A stretch of 64,000 bases of DNA from Porphyrobacter sp. TH134 (GCF_002855495.1 NZ_PKRO01000003.1:62001-126000); one strand, 5' to 3'. Positions 29,780 to 38,372 are shown, counted from the first letter of the stretch. Numbers and translations: made by a program. The notes: generated from the sequence alone by a model not told the origin.

Positions 29780-30426
29780 TTGCCGCGCTGCTCCGCCGCG
29801 ATCTGGCGCAGTTCTTCCCGTTCACCGGAAGCGGGGCCGCCCTTCCCGTCGTGTTCTTCGTTGCGGTAGCCATGCTGTTTCCCTTTGCGGTGGGGCCGGA
29901 TGTCAATCTGCTGGCCAGGACAGGCGGCGGGGTGGTGTGGATCGCGGCGCTGCTGGCGGCGATCCTGCCGCTGGAAAAGCTGGTGGCGCGCGACATCGAG
30001 CTGGGCTTCTTCGACCAGCTGAAGCTGCGCGGGATGGCGGAAGAGGCGATGATGGCGGTGCGCCTCGTGGCCCATTGGCTCAGCTTCGGCCCGCCGCTGG
30101 TGCTGGCGACTTTCCCCGCCGCAGCCCTGCTCAAGATCGAGGGGGAGACGTTCCAGATCCTTGTTCTGGGCCTGATCGCCGGCACGCCGGGCCTTGCCGC
30201 CATCGGCCTGATGATCGCCGCGCTGACGGCGTCCTTGCGTGCCGGCGCGGCGCTTTCGGGCTTGCTGCTGATTCCCCTTGCCTTGCCCATCCTGATTTTT
30301 GGCGCGGGCGCGCTCGCCCGTCAGGATCACATCAGCCTCGGCTTCGTTGCAGCCATAAGCCTCGCGCTGGCGGCACTCGCTCCGTTTGCTGCCGGAGCCG
30401 CGATCCGGGCGGCAAGGGAGAACTAG
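29776..30426 (+). CDS. ccmB: Haem exporter protein CcmB
   Basis: 216-residue integral membrane partner of CcmA with about six hydrophobic segments. The start [19 protein letters not shown], the segment PLEKLVARDIELGFFDQLKL and the run GTPGLAAIGLMIAALTASLR are CcmB-like. It overlaps ccmA at its start and the next gene at its stop (TAGTG). The usual next gene, ccmC, is absent here. Confidence 0.93.
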   Translation: MIAALLRRDLAQFFPFTGSGAALPVVFFVAVAMLFPFAVGPDVNLLARTGGGVVWIAALLAAILPLEKLVARDIELGFFDQLKLRGMAEEAMMAVRLVAHWLSFGPPLVLATFPAAALLKIEGETFQILVLGLIAGTPGLAAIGLMIAALTASLRAGAALSGLLLIPLALPILIFGAGALARQDHISLGFVAAISLALAALAPFAAGAAIRAAREN

Positions 30427-31088
30427 TGAGAGCGCCAGAAAGCCACGTTCGGGCGAACGAATTGATGGGCAAGATCGCGCTGGGGCTGTTGGGCTTCACG
30501 CTGTTCGCCTTTGCGCTGAAGGCAGTTGCGCACCCGCAAGTGCAGGCGCGCTATACGCCGATTGTCGTGTTTCATGCAGGCTCCATGATCGCCTGGCTGA
30601 CCTTGCTGGCAAGCCAGAGCTTCCTTGCCGCGCGCTTCAAGCTGGGCGCGCACAAGGCAACAGGCCGCGCCTCGATTGCGCTGGTCGGTGCAATGCTGGT
30701 GAGCGGCGGGGTGATTTCCTGGCGGATCGGGCTGGAACTGGGCCGCCCGGAAGTGACCGTGGTAAACTTGGCCGCGTTCGCGACCTTCATCCCCCTTTAT
30801 TTCGCCGCGCTGCACTTCGCCCGCCGCCGCGATTTCGCCGCGCACCGGCAGGCCATGCTGATCGCGACACTGGCGCTGATGACCCCCGCCTACGCCCGCG
30901 TGGTGCAGGTGCTAGGCCTGCCCGATCCGGTCGCGATTGCGGTGCAGGTGCCGATCACCGTGCTGGTGTCGGCGGGCTATGATTGGGTGCTGCACGGGCG
31001 CGTGACCAAGCCGGTGCTGGCGATGCTGGGCTTTTCGGTGGGGCTGGTGGCGGTGATGAGCGCGGTGCTGGCGGTGTTGTTTCTCTAA
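30426..31088 (+). CDS. Multi-pass membrane protein (DUF2306-like)
   Basis: 220 residues with about six membrane helices. The pattern HKATGRASIALVGAMLVSGG and HRQAMLIATLALMTPAYARV, with conserved His and Arg between helices, resembles the DUF2306 group of unknown membrane proteins. I use the GTG at 30426-30428, which overlaps the ccmB stop and has AAGGGAG 5 bases upstream; an ATG at 30465 is the alternative. Translation coupling suggests a link with CcmAB, possibly haem-related, but this is inference. Its stop overlaps that of the convergent small gene. Confidence 0.7.
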   Translation: MRAPESHVRANELMGKIALGLLGFTLFAFALKAVAHPQVQARYTPIVVFHAGSMIAWLTLLASQSFLAARFKLGAHKATGRASIALVGAMLVSGGVISWRIGLELGRPEVTVVNLAAFATFIPLYFAALHFARRRDFAAHRQAMLIATLALMTPAYARVVQVLGLPDPVAIAVQVPITVLVSAGYDWVLHGRVTKPVLAMLGFSVGLVAVMSAVLAVLFL

Positions 31089-31393
31089 CTCCTCCGTCTC
31101 CCCGGCCTTGAGCCGGGGCCCCGCTTCTTCAGAAGTGCCAACGGCTGCTGCAAAAGCGAAGGGGATAGCTTCCCGGAGTGCTCCGCAATTCCATCAATTG
31201 TCCAGGCGTCAATCTCACGCGCCCGCACGAGCGCAAGTGCATGACCGACGAGGTAGTGGATGCGGTTGTTGATCACCGCCCGTTGATCGTCGTTCCAATC
31301 GGGTTCGCGCGCCATGATCGTGCAACCGTGGATCACGGCCAGAACGAATTCCACGAGGGACTCGCGGCTCGCCCCCTCGATCAGGTCGCGCAC
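31085..31393 (-). CDS. Small hypothetical protein
   Basis: 102 residues, no recognised family. The body ESLVEFVLAVIHGCTIMARE followed by DWNDDQRAVINNRIHYLVGH looks like a folded helical protein. The basic tail KKRGPGSRPGRRRS is encoded by a REP-like palindrome, so the true C-terminus may have been replaced. I choose GTG at 31391-31393, with AGAGG 8 bases upstream. A related palindrome in the opposite direction lies just before the start. Confidence 0.5.
   Translation of the reverse strand: MRDLIEGASRESLVEFVLAVIHGCTIMAREPDWNDDQRAVINNRIHYLVGHALALVRAREIDAWTIDGIAEHSGKLSPSLLQQPLALLKKRGPGSRPGRRRS
31095..31129 (+). repeat. REP-like palindrome C
   Basis: Reads CGTCTCCCCGGCCTTGAGCC then GGGGCCCCGCTTCTT: a CCCCGGC-CTTGA-GCCGGGG hairpin flanked by CGTC and GCTTCTT. 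It begins 6 bases after the stop of the DUF2306-like gene and forms the 3' end of the small convergent ORF. It shares form with copies at 31414 and 57518, in the opposite orientation. Confidence 0.7.
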
Positions 31394-31413
31394 TGGCAAT
31401 GCCTCTCGATCAA

Positions 31414-31553
31414 AAGGAAGCTGGATCCCGGATCAAGTCCGGGATGACGAAGGAGACAAAATCGCCCGTAGGGCCGCAGAGGCGAACGCCCGCCCGCAGC
31501 GGGGGCAGCTTGCTGCCCGTCTAGCGAGGATCGCGCGCCCGGAAGGGCGTGCG
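31414..31553 (-). repeat. Composite element A: REP-like palindrome plus two hairpins
   Basis: On the minus strand it ends with CGTCATCCCGGACTTGATCC then GGGATCCAGCTTCCTT (31449-31414). Before that come two hairpins: GGGCAGC-TT-GCTGCCC (31503-31518) and a 9-base-pair stem around GGAA (31532-31553), separated by an ATCCTCG-like spacer. It fills the gap between map and the small ORF. The same order of parts occurs at 57518-57670. Confidence 0.65.
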
Positions 31554-31559
31554 AAAAAT

Positions 31560-32387
31560 CTAAAAATAAGGCGGGCAATCCCGCCCCGTCGGGCTCTTGG
31601 TGAAGATCTCGTTGCCCGTCTCGGTGATCGCGATCGAGTGCTCGAACTGCGCGCTCAGCGATTTGTCCCGTGTCACCGCCGTCCAGCCATCGCCCAGCAC
31701 CTTGGCCCAGGGCTTGCCGAGATTGATCATCGGTTCGATGGTGAAGAACATCCCCGGCTTCAGCTCCGGCCCCGTGCCCGCCTTGGCCGCATGGACCACT
31801 TCGGGCGCGTCGTGGAACAGACGGCCGAGGCCATGCCCGCAGAACTCGCGCACCACGCCGTAACGGAAGCTGTTGGCGTGCGCTTCAATCGCCGCGCCAA
31901 TGTCGCCCAGCCGCGCGCCGGGCTGGGCTGCCGCAATGCCGAGCATCAGGCATTCGTAGGTCACCTCGACCAGCTTCTTCGCCTTCAAGGGCGGTTCGCC
32001 TGCATAGAACATGCGGCTGGTGTCACCATGCCAGCCGTCCACCAGCGGGGTCACGTCGATGTTGAGGATGTCGCCATCCTTCAGCACCTTGTCGCCCGGA
32101 ATCCCGTGACAAATCACATGATTGATCGAGATGCAGCTGGAATGCGCATAGCCGCGATAGCCAAGCGTCGCCGGGACCGCGCCGGCATCCAGCATCATAC
32201 CCCGGACCGCATCATCAATGCTGCCGGTGGTGACGCCCGGGCGCACCAGTTCGGCGCAGGCGTCAAGGATCTCGGCGGCAAGCTTGCCGGCCTTGCGCAT
32301 CCCCTCGAACCCCTCAGGCGTGTGGAGCTTGATGGAGCCATCGCGGTAGACGGTCTGATCGCCGTCAACGAGTTGATAATCGTGCAT
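31560..32387 (-). CDS. map: Methionine aminopeptidase, type I
   Basis: Metalloenzyme removing N-terminal methionine from nascent proteins. 275 residues with the pita-bread fold metal ligands visible as DILNIDVTPLVDGWHGDTSR (two aspartates), GHGLGRLFHDAPEV (His), FTIEPMI (Glu) and FEHSIAIT (Glu). The MRKAGKLAAEILD start is typical. The ATG at 32385-32387 is chosen because upstream in-frame sequence is unconserved and partly overlaps the lipoprotein gene; its ribosome site is weak. Confidence 0.95.
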   Translation of the reverse strand: MHDYQLVDGDQTVYRDGSIKLHTPEGFEGMRKAGKLAAEILDACAELVRPGVTTGSIDDAVRGMMLDAGAVPATLGYRGYAHSSCISINHVICHGIPGDKVLKDGDILNIDVTPLVDGWHGDTSRMFYAGEPPLKAKKLVEVTYECLMLGIAAAQPGARLGDIGAAIEAHANSFRYGVVREFCGHGLGRLFHDAPEVVHAAKAGTGPELKPGMFFTIEPMINLGKPWAKVLGDGWTAVTRDKSLSAQFEHSIAITETGNEIFTKSPTGRDCPPYF

Positions 32388-32419
32388 GGCGCCTACATAG
32401 CGACACCGGACGCAAAAAG

Positions 32420-33355
32420 CTACTTCGCGGTCGTGAAAGCCGCCCGGTAAGCAGGTTTGACCGCCGCCAGCACCGCAGGTGTGACCGGCAGCGTCACTTC
32501 GTAGGTTCCTTCCGCGTAAGAGCCTGCAACATAGGGGGCCGCCAGCAGGCCGATGCGGTTGAAGGATCGCTTGTCCGAGGAACCCACCAGCACGGTCAGA
32601 TCGGCAATCGCCGGGCATTGGAAGAACCCGTCGTCGCTGTAACCATCGCCCAGCCGCTCCTGCCGCTGTGCCTTGAGCGCCTTGCACCACGCCGCGCCCA
32701 GCGCATCCTGCAAGGCTGCGGGCGTTGTGAACATGGCTTTGGGATCAAGCGCCGCCTCGGCCTCGCGGTCCCACACCAGCGCGTCGTGCGCGCCGTTTCC
32801 GTGTGCGCCGCCGGTGTATTCATAAAAGCTTGCGGAAAGGGACAAGAAGCGCGGCAGATCGGCGACCACGGCCCATTCCTTCTGGAAATCACGCATCACG
32901 CAGCCAGCGCAGTCGCTGCCAGCAAATTCGCGCAAGGCTTCCGCCCAATCGGCTTTCTGCCCGGCGAGCAGCCCGTCCCGCTCGGCGGAGAACCGCCCCG
33001 TCAGCGCAGGCACGGCAGAGACGGCAGCGGGCCAGATGTAAGAAAACGCGCGCTTGGCCTCGCCAGCTTGATCATTGTCGGTGAAGACCACCGCGCCGGG
33101 CGTAGCAGCCGCCGCCGGAGGAGCAGGCGGCGCGGGCGGTACGGCGGCCTGCGCAACCCCCACAGCAGCGTTGCTGTCGGCCGGAGCGGAACATCCCGCC
33201 AGCGCCGCGCCCAGCATCAATCCCAACCCCGCGCCTGCCCGTTTCAGGCCGGTCCGCGCCAAACCGTGCAAGATACCAGACCCGTCCAGCCACCGCAAAA
33301 ACCCCCGCTTGCCCGGCCTTGCCAGCTGTTTCACGTGAAACATCGCGCTTGCCAT
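32420..33355 (-). CDS. Putative lipoprotein, DUF3298-like
   Basis: 311 residues as drawn. A lipobox-like LAGC (cysteine about 51) follows hydrophobic GLGLMLGAA, then a Pro/Ala linker and a C-terminal DUF3298-like part with EYTGGAHGNGAHDALVWDRE and ALDPKAMF, similar to the protein at 27668. The ATG at 33353-33355 has GGGAGGGACAGGG upstream. This leaves about 40 residues before the hydrophobic core, longer than a normal signal peptide, so a later TTG start is possible. The early codons (MFHVKQ) are encoded by a parS site. Confidence 0.7.
   Translation of the reverse strand: MASAMFHVKQLARPGKRGFLRWLDGSGILHGLARTGLKRAGAGLGLMLGAALAGCSAPADSNAAVGVAQAAVPPAPPAPPAAAATPGAVVFTDNDQAGEAKRAFSYIWPAAVSAVPALTGRFSAERDGLLAGQKADWAEALREFAGSDCAGCVMRDFQKEWAVVADLPRFLSLSASFYEYTGGAHGNGAHDALVWDREAEAALDPKAMFTTPAALQDALGAAWCKALKAQRQERLGDGYSDDGFFQCPAIADLTVLVGSSDKRSFNRIGLLAAPYVAGSYAEGTYEVTLPVTPAVLAAVKPAYRAAFTTAK
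33327..33342. promoter_or_regulatory. Perfect parS site (ParB binding)
   Basis: TGTTTCACGTGAAACA, a perfect 16-base palindrome identical to the bacterial chromosomal parS consensus TGTTNCACGTGAAACA. ParB loads here and spreads to form the partition complex. Such sites cluster near oriC. It lies at the 5' end of the lipoprotein gene, close to the divergent aminopeptidase gene. I found no other full copy in the window. Confidence 0.9.
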
Positions 33356-33421
33356 AACCCTGTCCCTCCCCGGATCCGAATCTGCTGGTGACATCGCTGC
33401 CGGGGCGATTATGGAACAGGG

Positions 33422-34804
33422 ATGAACGAACCCAAAGCCCTGATCCGGCCCGACCGCGGCGAGGATGCGATTGCCATTCATCTGGTGAACAAGGACAGCC
33501 TTGAAGCCTTTGCCAAGGGGCTGACAGCGGGCCAGCGCGCCAGCCTTGCTGCGCAAAAGTTTGAAGGCGGCGGGTATCAATATGCGATTATCCCGGACGG
33601 GGATTCGTGGTTCGTGGTCAGCGGGGTGGCCAATCCGGACAGCCTGTCGAGCTGGTGCCTCGCGAAACTCGCGGACGAATTGCCCGAAGGCGTTTACCGG
33701 GTCGCCAATGCGGAAGCGGGCCCGGCGATGTTCGGCTGGATCACCGGCCAATATCGCTTCAGCCGCTACAAAAGCGAGGACAAGGCACACGGCCCGCGGG
33801 TGTTGCTGACCGCCCAGGTCGGCCAGATCGATGGCTATACTGCTGAGGCGCAAGCGGAATGTCTGGTGCGCGACATGGTCAATGCGCCGCCCGAAGACAT
33901 GGGGCCAGCCGCGCTGGAAGCTGAATGCGAAAGGCTCGCCAAGGCGCACAAGGCCGAACTGACGGTGGTGCGCGGCGATGCGTTGGAACAGGGCTATCCG
34001 ATGGTCCATGCCGTCGGCAGGGCCGCCGCGCGGCACCATGCGCCGCGGTTGATGCACCTGGTCTGGGGCGATCCGGCGCACCCGGTTCTGGCGGTGGTCG
34101 GCAAAGGGGTGTGCTTTGATTCCGGCGGCCTCAACATCAAGCCGGGATCAGGCATGCGGCTGATGAAAAAGGACATGGGGGGCGCGGCCCATGCCATCGC
34201 GCTGGCAGGCCTGATCATGGGTGCCCGGCTGAAGGTGCGGCTGCATCTGCTGGTTCCGGCCGTCGAAAATGCGATTTCAGGCGGGGCATTCCGGCCCGGC
34301 GACGTGCTGGCGAGCCGGAAAGGGCTTACCGTCGAAATCGACAACACCGATGCCGAAGGCCGCCTGATCCTTGGCGATGCCCTGACCCGTGCATCGGAAG
34401 AAAATCCTGATCTGATCGTCGACTTCGCCACGCTGACCGGGGCAGCGCGCGTCGCGCTCGGCCCGGACCTTCCCGCCTTGTTTGCCCGCCGGGACGAAAC
34501 AGCAGAGGCTTTTCTTGCGGCCGGCAAGGCCCATGACGATACCGGCTGGCGCCTGCCGCTGCACGAAGCCTACCGCGAATACCTCGTCTCGGATGTGGCC
34601 GATATGGCGAACTCGGCCGCCAACCCCTTTGCCGGAGCGAGCGTGGCGGGCCTGTTCCTCGACCGCTTCGTGGGAGAGGGGATCGACTGGGTGCATTACG
34701 ACACCTTCGCCTGGAGCCCCGCGCCCAAGCCGGGCCGTGCCCGCGGCGGGCGAGGACTTGGGCTGCGGGCATCGTGGCACGCCATCCGTGGCCGCTACGC
34801 ATGA
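33422..34804 (+). CDS. M17 leucyl aminopeptidase family protein
   Basis: Cytosolic di-metal aminopeptidase, 460 residues. The catalytic domain shows VGKGVCFDSGGLNIKPGSGM (about 227-246), MKKDMGGAA (about 249-257) and the signature NTDAEGRLILGDAL (about 309-322). The N-terminal half is of the shorter PepB-like branch found in alphaproteobacteria rather than the enteric PepA. ATG is preceded by AACAGGG. It is divergent from the lipoprotein gene and the first of a run of + strand genes. Confidence 0.93.
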   Translation: MNEPKALIRPDRGEDAIAIHLVNKDSLEAFAKGLTAGQRASLAAQKFEGGGYQYAIIPDGDSWFVVSGVANPDSLSSWCLAKLADELPEGVYRVANAEAGPAMFGWITGQYRFSRYKSEDKAHGPRVLLTAQVGQIDGYTAEAQAECLVRDMVNAPPEDMGPAALEAECERLAKAHKAELTVVRGDALEQGYPMVHAVGRAAARHHAPRLMHLVWGDPAHPVLAVVGKGVCFDSGGLNIKPGSGMRLMKKDMGGAAHAIALAGLIMGARLKVRLHLLVPAVENAISGGAFRPGDVLASRKGLTVEIDNTDAEGRLILGDALTRASEENPDLIVDFATLTGAARVALGPDLPALFARRDETAEAFLAAGKAHDDTGWRLPLHEAYREYLVSDVADMANSAANPFAGASVAGLFLDRFVGEGIDWVHYDTFAWSPAPKPGRARGGRGLGLRASWHAIRGRYA

Positions 34805-34913
34805 CGCCCATGGGGCGCGCAAGCTTGCTCCGCGGGCCGCTTGCCGCTAACGGCTCGCGCACACCGCTGCCGGGATGCGACCGGCGCGAGCGACAAGGGC
34901 TGACGGAACGCAC

Positions 34914-35276
34914 ATGAACGGCGCGGCGCGCGAGAATACCGACTACGCAGTGCCGCATGGCGTGCTGGGCCTTAAAGGTCCGGTGGAAAAGCCCGCGCCC
35001 GGCACGCTGCCCCTGCGAGGTGATCTGGCGCACATGGCACTGGCGGGAACGCACCTTGCGGCGCATTATGTCATCCCGCACGTCCGCAGCGTCGGTGCGT
35101 CCGGCGCGGGCCTCAGGCTCAATCCGCGCGGCGATGCCGAAGTGTTTGCGACGCTTGGCGCGGCCAGCCGGTTTGAACTGCTGGATGTGGCAGGGGAATG
35201 GGTGTGGGGCTGCCCGGGTCCGCAAGGGCCAAGCGGCTGGTGCCGGGCGAGCGAACTTGCTCCTGAAACCGTCTAG
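34914..35276 (+). CDS. Orphan bacterial SH3-like protein
   Basis: 120 residues. The sequence GTLPLRGDLAHMALAGTHLAAHYVIPHVR and LNPRGDAEVFATLGAASRF with the WCRASEL end match the SH3-like region that normally precedes an NlpC/P60 peptidase domain in sphingomonad proteins beside leucyl aminopeptidase. Here the frame stops right after the SH3 part and argC begins 3 bases later, so the P60 domain is missing. Either a truncated remnant or a stand-alone wall-binding protein; no signal peptide is seen. The ATG at 34914 is chosen by homology to that start; its ribosome site is poor. Confidence 0.6.
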   Translation: MNGAARENTDYAVPHGVLGLKGPVEKPAPGTLPLRGDLAHMALAGTHLAAHYVIPHVRSVGASGAGLRLNPRGDAEVFATLGAASRFELLDVAGEWVWGCPGPQGPSGWCRASELAPETV

Positions 35277-35279
35277 TCC

Positions 35280-36200
35280 ATGACAATCCGCCTCTTCATC
35301 GACGGTGCAGCAGGCACCACCGGCCTTGAAATCCGCGAGCGGTTGCAAGGGCGTGAGGAATTCGACCTGATCGTGCTGGGCGATGCCGAGCGCAAGGATG
35401 AAACCGCCCGCCGCGACGCGATCCACGCGGCCGACATCGCCATCCTGTGCCTGCCGGACGAAGCGGCGAAGGAGGCGGTGAAGCTGGCGGAAGGATCGGA
35501 CACCCGGATCATCGACGCCTCATCCGCGCACCGCGTGGCGGACGGCTGGACTTATGGCTTTCCCGAACTGATCGGGCATGACGCCATCGCCAATGCCCGT
35601 TTCGTCAGCAACCCAGGGTGCTACCCTACCGGGTTCCTCGCGCTGGTCGCCCCCTTGGTTCGCGCGGGGCGGTTGCCTGAAAACTGGGCTTACACCGTCA
35701 ACGCCGTGAGCGGATTTTCAGGCGGTGGAAACGCGCTGATCGACCGGTTCGACACCGAACCCGACATCGCCTTTCGCGCCTATGGATTGTCGCTCGGGCA
35801 CAAGCATCTTGCCGAAATGCAGCGCTACGCCGGGTTGAAGCACGCGCCGGTATTCTCGCCAGCGGTGATCCCGGCCCATCGCGGCATGATTGTTGATGTG
35901 CCGCTTTCGCTGGACGTGATCGGCGGCGAAGGCAGCCAGACGCTTCGTGACGAGCTGACCGCAACCTATGCAAACAGCCGGGTCGTAAAGGTCAACAGCG
36001 AGCCAGCAAGCGAACTGCTGCTTCGCAAATCTGCCGAGCCTTGGGATGGCATGGAACTGTTCGTCTTCGGTTCACCCGATGACAGTCAGGCCCGCCTTGT
36101 CGCCCACCTCGACAACCTTGGCAAAGGCGCATCAGGCGCCGCGATCCAGAACCTCAACATCATGTGCGGCCTGCCCGAAACTACGGGCCTTCGCTTATAA
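35280..36200 (+). CDS. argC: N-acetyl-gamma-glutamyl-phosphate reductase, type 2
   Basis: NADPH-dependent arginine-pathway enzyme converting N-acetylglutamyl phosphate to the semialdehyde. 306 residues fits the shorter type 2 ArgC. Visible are the dinucleotide start RLFIDGAAGTTGLEI, the active-site cysteine in SNPGCYPTG (about 110-118), SGFSGGGNALID and the catalytic-histidine region HKHLAEMQRY, with PAHRGM further on. It starts 3 bases after the SH3 gene stop. Confidence 0.95.
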   Translation: MTIRLFIDGAAGTTGLEIRERLQGREEFDLIVLGDAERKDETARRDAIHAADIAILCLPDEAAKEAVKLAEGSDTRIIDASSAHRVADGWTYGFPELIGHDAIANARFVSNPGCYPTGFLALVAPLVRAGRLPENWAYTVNAVSGFSGGGNALIDRFDTEPDIAFRAYGLSLGHKHLAEMQRYAGLKHAPVFSPAVIPAHRGMIVDVPLSLDVIGGEGSQTLRDELTATYANSRVVKVNSEPASELLLRKSAEPWDGMELFVFGSPDDSQARLVAHLDNLGKGASGAAIQNLNIMCGLPETTGLRL

Positions 36201-36247
36201 TCGCGCGGCGATTGCTTAAAATTTAGGCAACCCCCGATCAGATGCTG

Positions 36248-36261
36248 TGCACCATTGCGCA
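36248..36261. promoter_or_regulatory. Possible NtrC half-palindrome
   Basis: TGCACCATTGCGCA, an imperfect palindrome related to the NtrC consensus TGCACC-N5-GGTGCA but with shorter spacing. It lies about 115 bases before the sigma-54-like promoter of glnB, where an enhancer would be expected. Confidence 0.3.
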
Positions 36262-36317
36262 GCGCACCATAATCTTGCTACCGGCAGGGCCAAGGCGAAA
36301 GACATCCCTACCCTTGA

Positions 36318-36758
<441 letters not shown>

Positions 36759-36825
36759 TTTTCACCCTCTCCTGCCCAGCCATACCGGCGGGCCAACCCA
36801 GACTTACCTCGGAGGCACTACACAA

Positions 36826-38235
36826 ATGTCGATAGCAAAAGACGTCCTGAAGAAGATCAAGGACGAGGAAATCGAGTGGGTCGATCTGCGCTTCACCGAC
36901 CCCAAGGGCAAGTGGCAGCACCTCACCATGGTCGCCAGTGTCATGGGTGAAGACGAGCTGGAAGACGGCCTGATGTTCGACGGATCGTCGATCGCGGGCT
37001 GGAAGGCGATCAACGAATCCGACATGATCCTGAAGCCCGATCTGACCGAAACCTGGGTCGATCCCTTCAGCGCGACCCCGATGCTGGTCATCAATTGCGA
37101 CATCGTCGAGCCTTCGACCGGCGACTGGTACAGCCGCGATCCGCGCACCACGGCCAAGCGCGCCGAGGCCTATCTCAAGTCGACCGGTATCGGCGACACG
37201 GTCTATGTCGGCCCGGAAGCCGAGTTCTTCATGTTCGACGACGTGCGCTTTGAAGATGGCTACGCCGGATCGGGCTTCGCGATCGACGACATCGAACTGC
37301 CGGGCAACACCAGCAAGGAATACGAGCAGGGCAACATGGGCCACCGCCCGCGCGCCAAGGGCGGGTACTTCCCCGTCGCGCCGGTCGACAGCGCCGTGGA
37401 CATTCGCGCCGAGATGGTCTCGACCATGCTCGAAATGGGCCTGCCGTGCGACAAGCACCACCACGAAGTCGCCGCCGCCCAGCACGAGCTGGGCCTGACC
37501 TTCGGCACGCTGGTGCAGACCGCTGACCGGATGCAGATTTACAAGTATGTCGTGCACCAGGTTGCCCATGCCTATGGCAAGACCGCGACCTTCATGCCCA
37601 AGCCGATCAAGGCCGACAACGGCAGCGGGATGCACACGCACATCTCGATCTGGAAGGATGGCAAGCCGATGTTTGCCGGCAATGAATATGCCGGTCTGTC
37701 GGAAATGTGCCTGTACTTCATCGGCGGCGTGATCAAGCACGCCAAGGCGCTGAACGCCTTCACCAACCCGACCACCAACAGCTACAAGCGGCTGGTGCCG
37801 GGCTTCGAAGCACCGGTGCTGCTGGCCTATTCGGCGCGCAACCGTTCGGCCTCGTGCCGCATTCCGTACGGGACGGGCGACAAGGCCAAGCGCGTGGAAT
37901 TCCGTTTCCCCGACGCGATGGCCAACCCCTACCTGTGCTATTCGGCGCTGCTAATGGCGGGTCTCGACGGGATCGAGAACAAGATCCATCCGGGTGAGGC
38001 GATGGACAAGAACCTCTACGATCTGCCCCCGGCCGAACTCGCCGAAGTGCCGACTGTGTGCGGCAGTTTGCGTGAAGCGCTCGACAGTCTGGCCGCCGAT
38101 CACGAGTTCCTGCTGAAGGGCGACGTGTTCACCAAGGACCAGATCGAATCCTACGCAGAACTGAAGTGGGAAGAGGTGATCCGCACCGAAACCACCCCCT
38201 GCCCGGTTGAATTCGACATGTATTACAGCATGTGA
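36826..38235 (+). CDS. glnA: Glutamine synthetase type I
   Basis: Dodecameric enzyme making glutamine from glutamate, ammonia and ATP. 469 residues, standard length. It shows the beta-Grasp N-terminus ([14 protein letters not shown]), [10 protein letters not shown] (metal Glu), [19 protein letters not shown], the [10 protein letters not shown] motif and the adenylylation tyrosine in [12 protein letters not shown] (about 398). The ATG at 36826 follows GGAGG at 10 bases. A strong intrinsic terminator follows. Confidence 0.98.
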   Translation: MSIAKDVLKKIKDEEIEWVDLRFTDPKGKWQHLTMVASVMGEDELEDGLMFDGSSIAGWKAINESDMILKPDLTETWVDPFSATPMLVINCDIVEPSTGDWYSRDPRTTAKRAEAYLKSTGIGDTVYVGPEAEFFMFDDVRFEDGYAGSGFAIDDIELPGNTSKEYEQGNMGHRPRAKGGYFPVAPVDSAVDIRAEMVSTMLEMGLPCDKHHHEVAAAQHELGLTFGTLVQTADRMQIYKYVVHQVAHAYGKTATFMPKPIKADNGSGMHTHISIWKDGKPMFAGNEYAGLSEMCLYFIGGVIKHAKALNAFTNPTTNSYKRLVPGFEAPVLLAYSARNRSASCRIPYGTGDKAKRVEFRFPDAMANPYLCYSALLMAGLDGIENKIHPGEAMDKNLYDLPPAELAEVPTVCGSLREALDSLAADHEFLLKGDVFTKDQIESYAELKWEEVIRTETTPCPVEFDMYYSM

Positions 38236-38266
38236 TCTGATCGTCCCTACCCTTAGGAACAATCGC

Positions 38267-38298
38267 AAGGGCCGTCCGGCGAACCGGGCGGCCCTTTT
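38267..38298 (+). terminator. Intrinsic terminator after glnA
   Basis: AAGGGCCGTCCGG-CGAA-CCGGGCGGCCCTTTT: a near-perfect GC stem with a 4-base loop followed by four T. It lies about 30 bases after the glnA stop. Confidence 0.85.
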
Positions 38299-38372
38299 GC
38301 ATGGATACCAATCTTCCCTTGGCCCGCCGCGCGCGCTAAGTCGCAGGGATAAGTGGGATCTCAAGGACAGTT

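Noticed and set aside
31532..31560. Hairpin followed by an A/T-rich stretch as an intrinsic terminator of map
   Set aside because: In the direction of map transcription the T-run comes before the hairpin, not after; on the other strand it is followed by A, so neither orientation fits.
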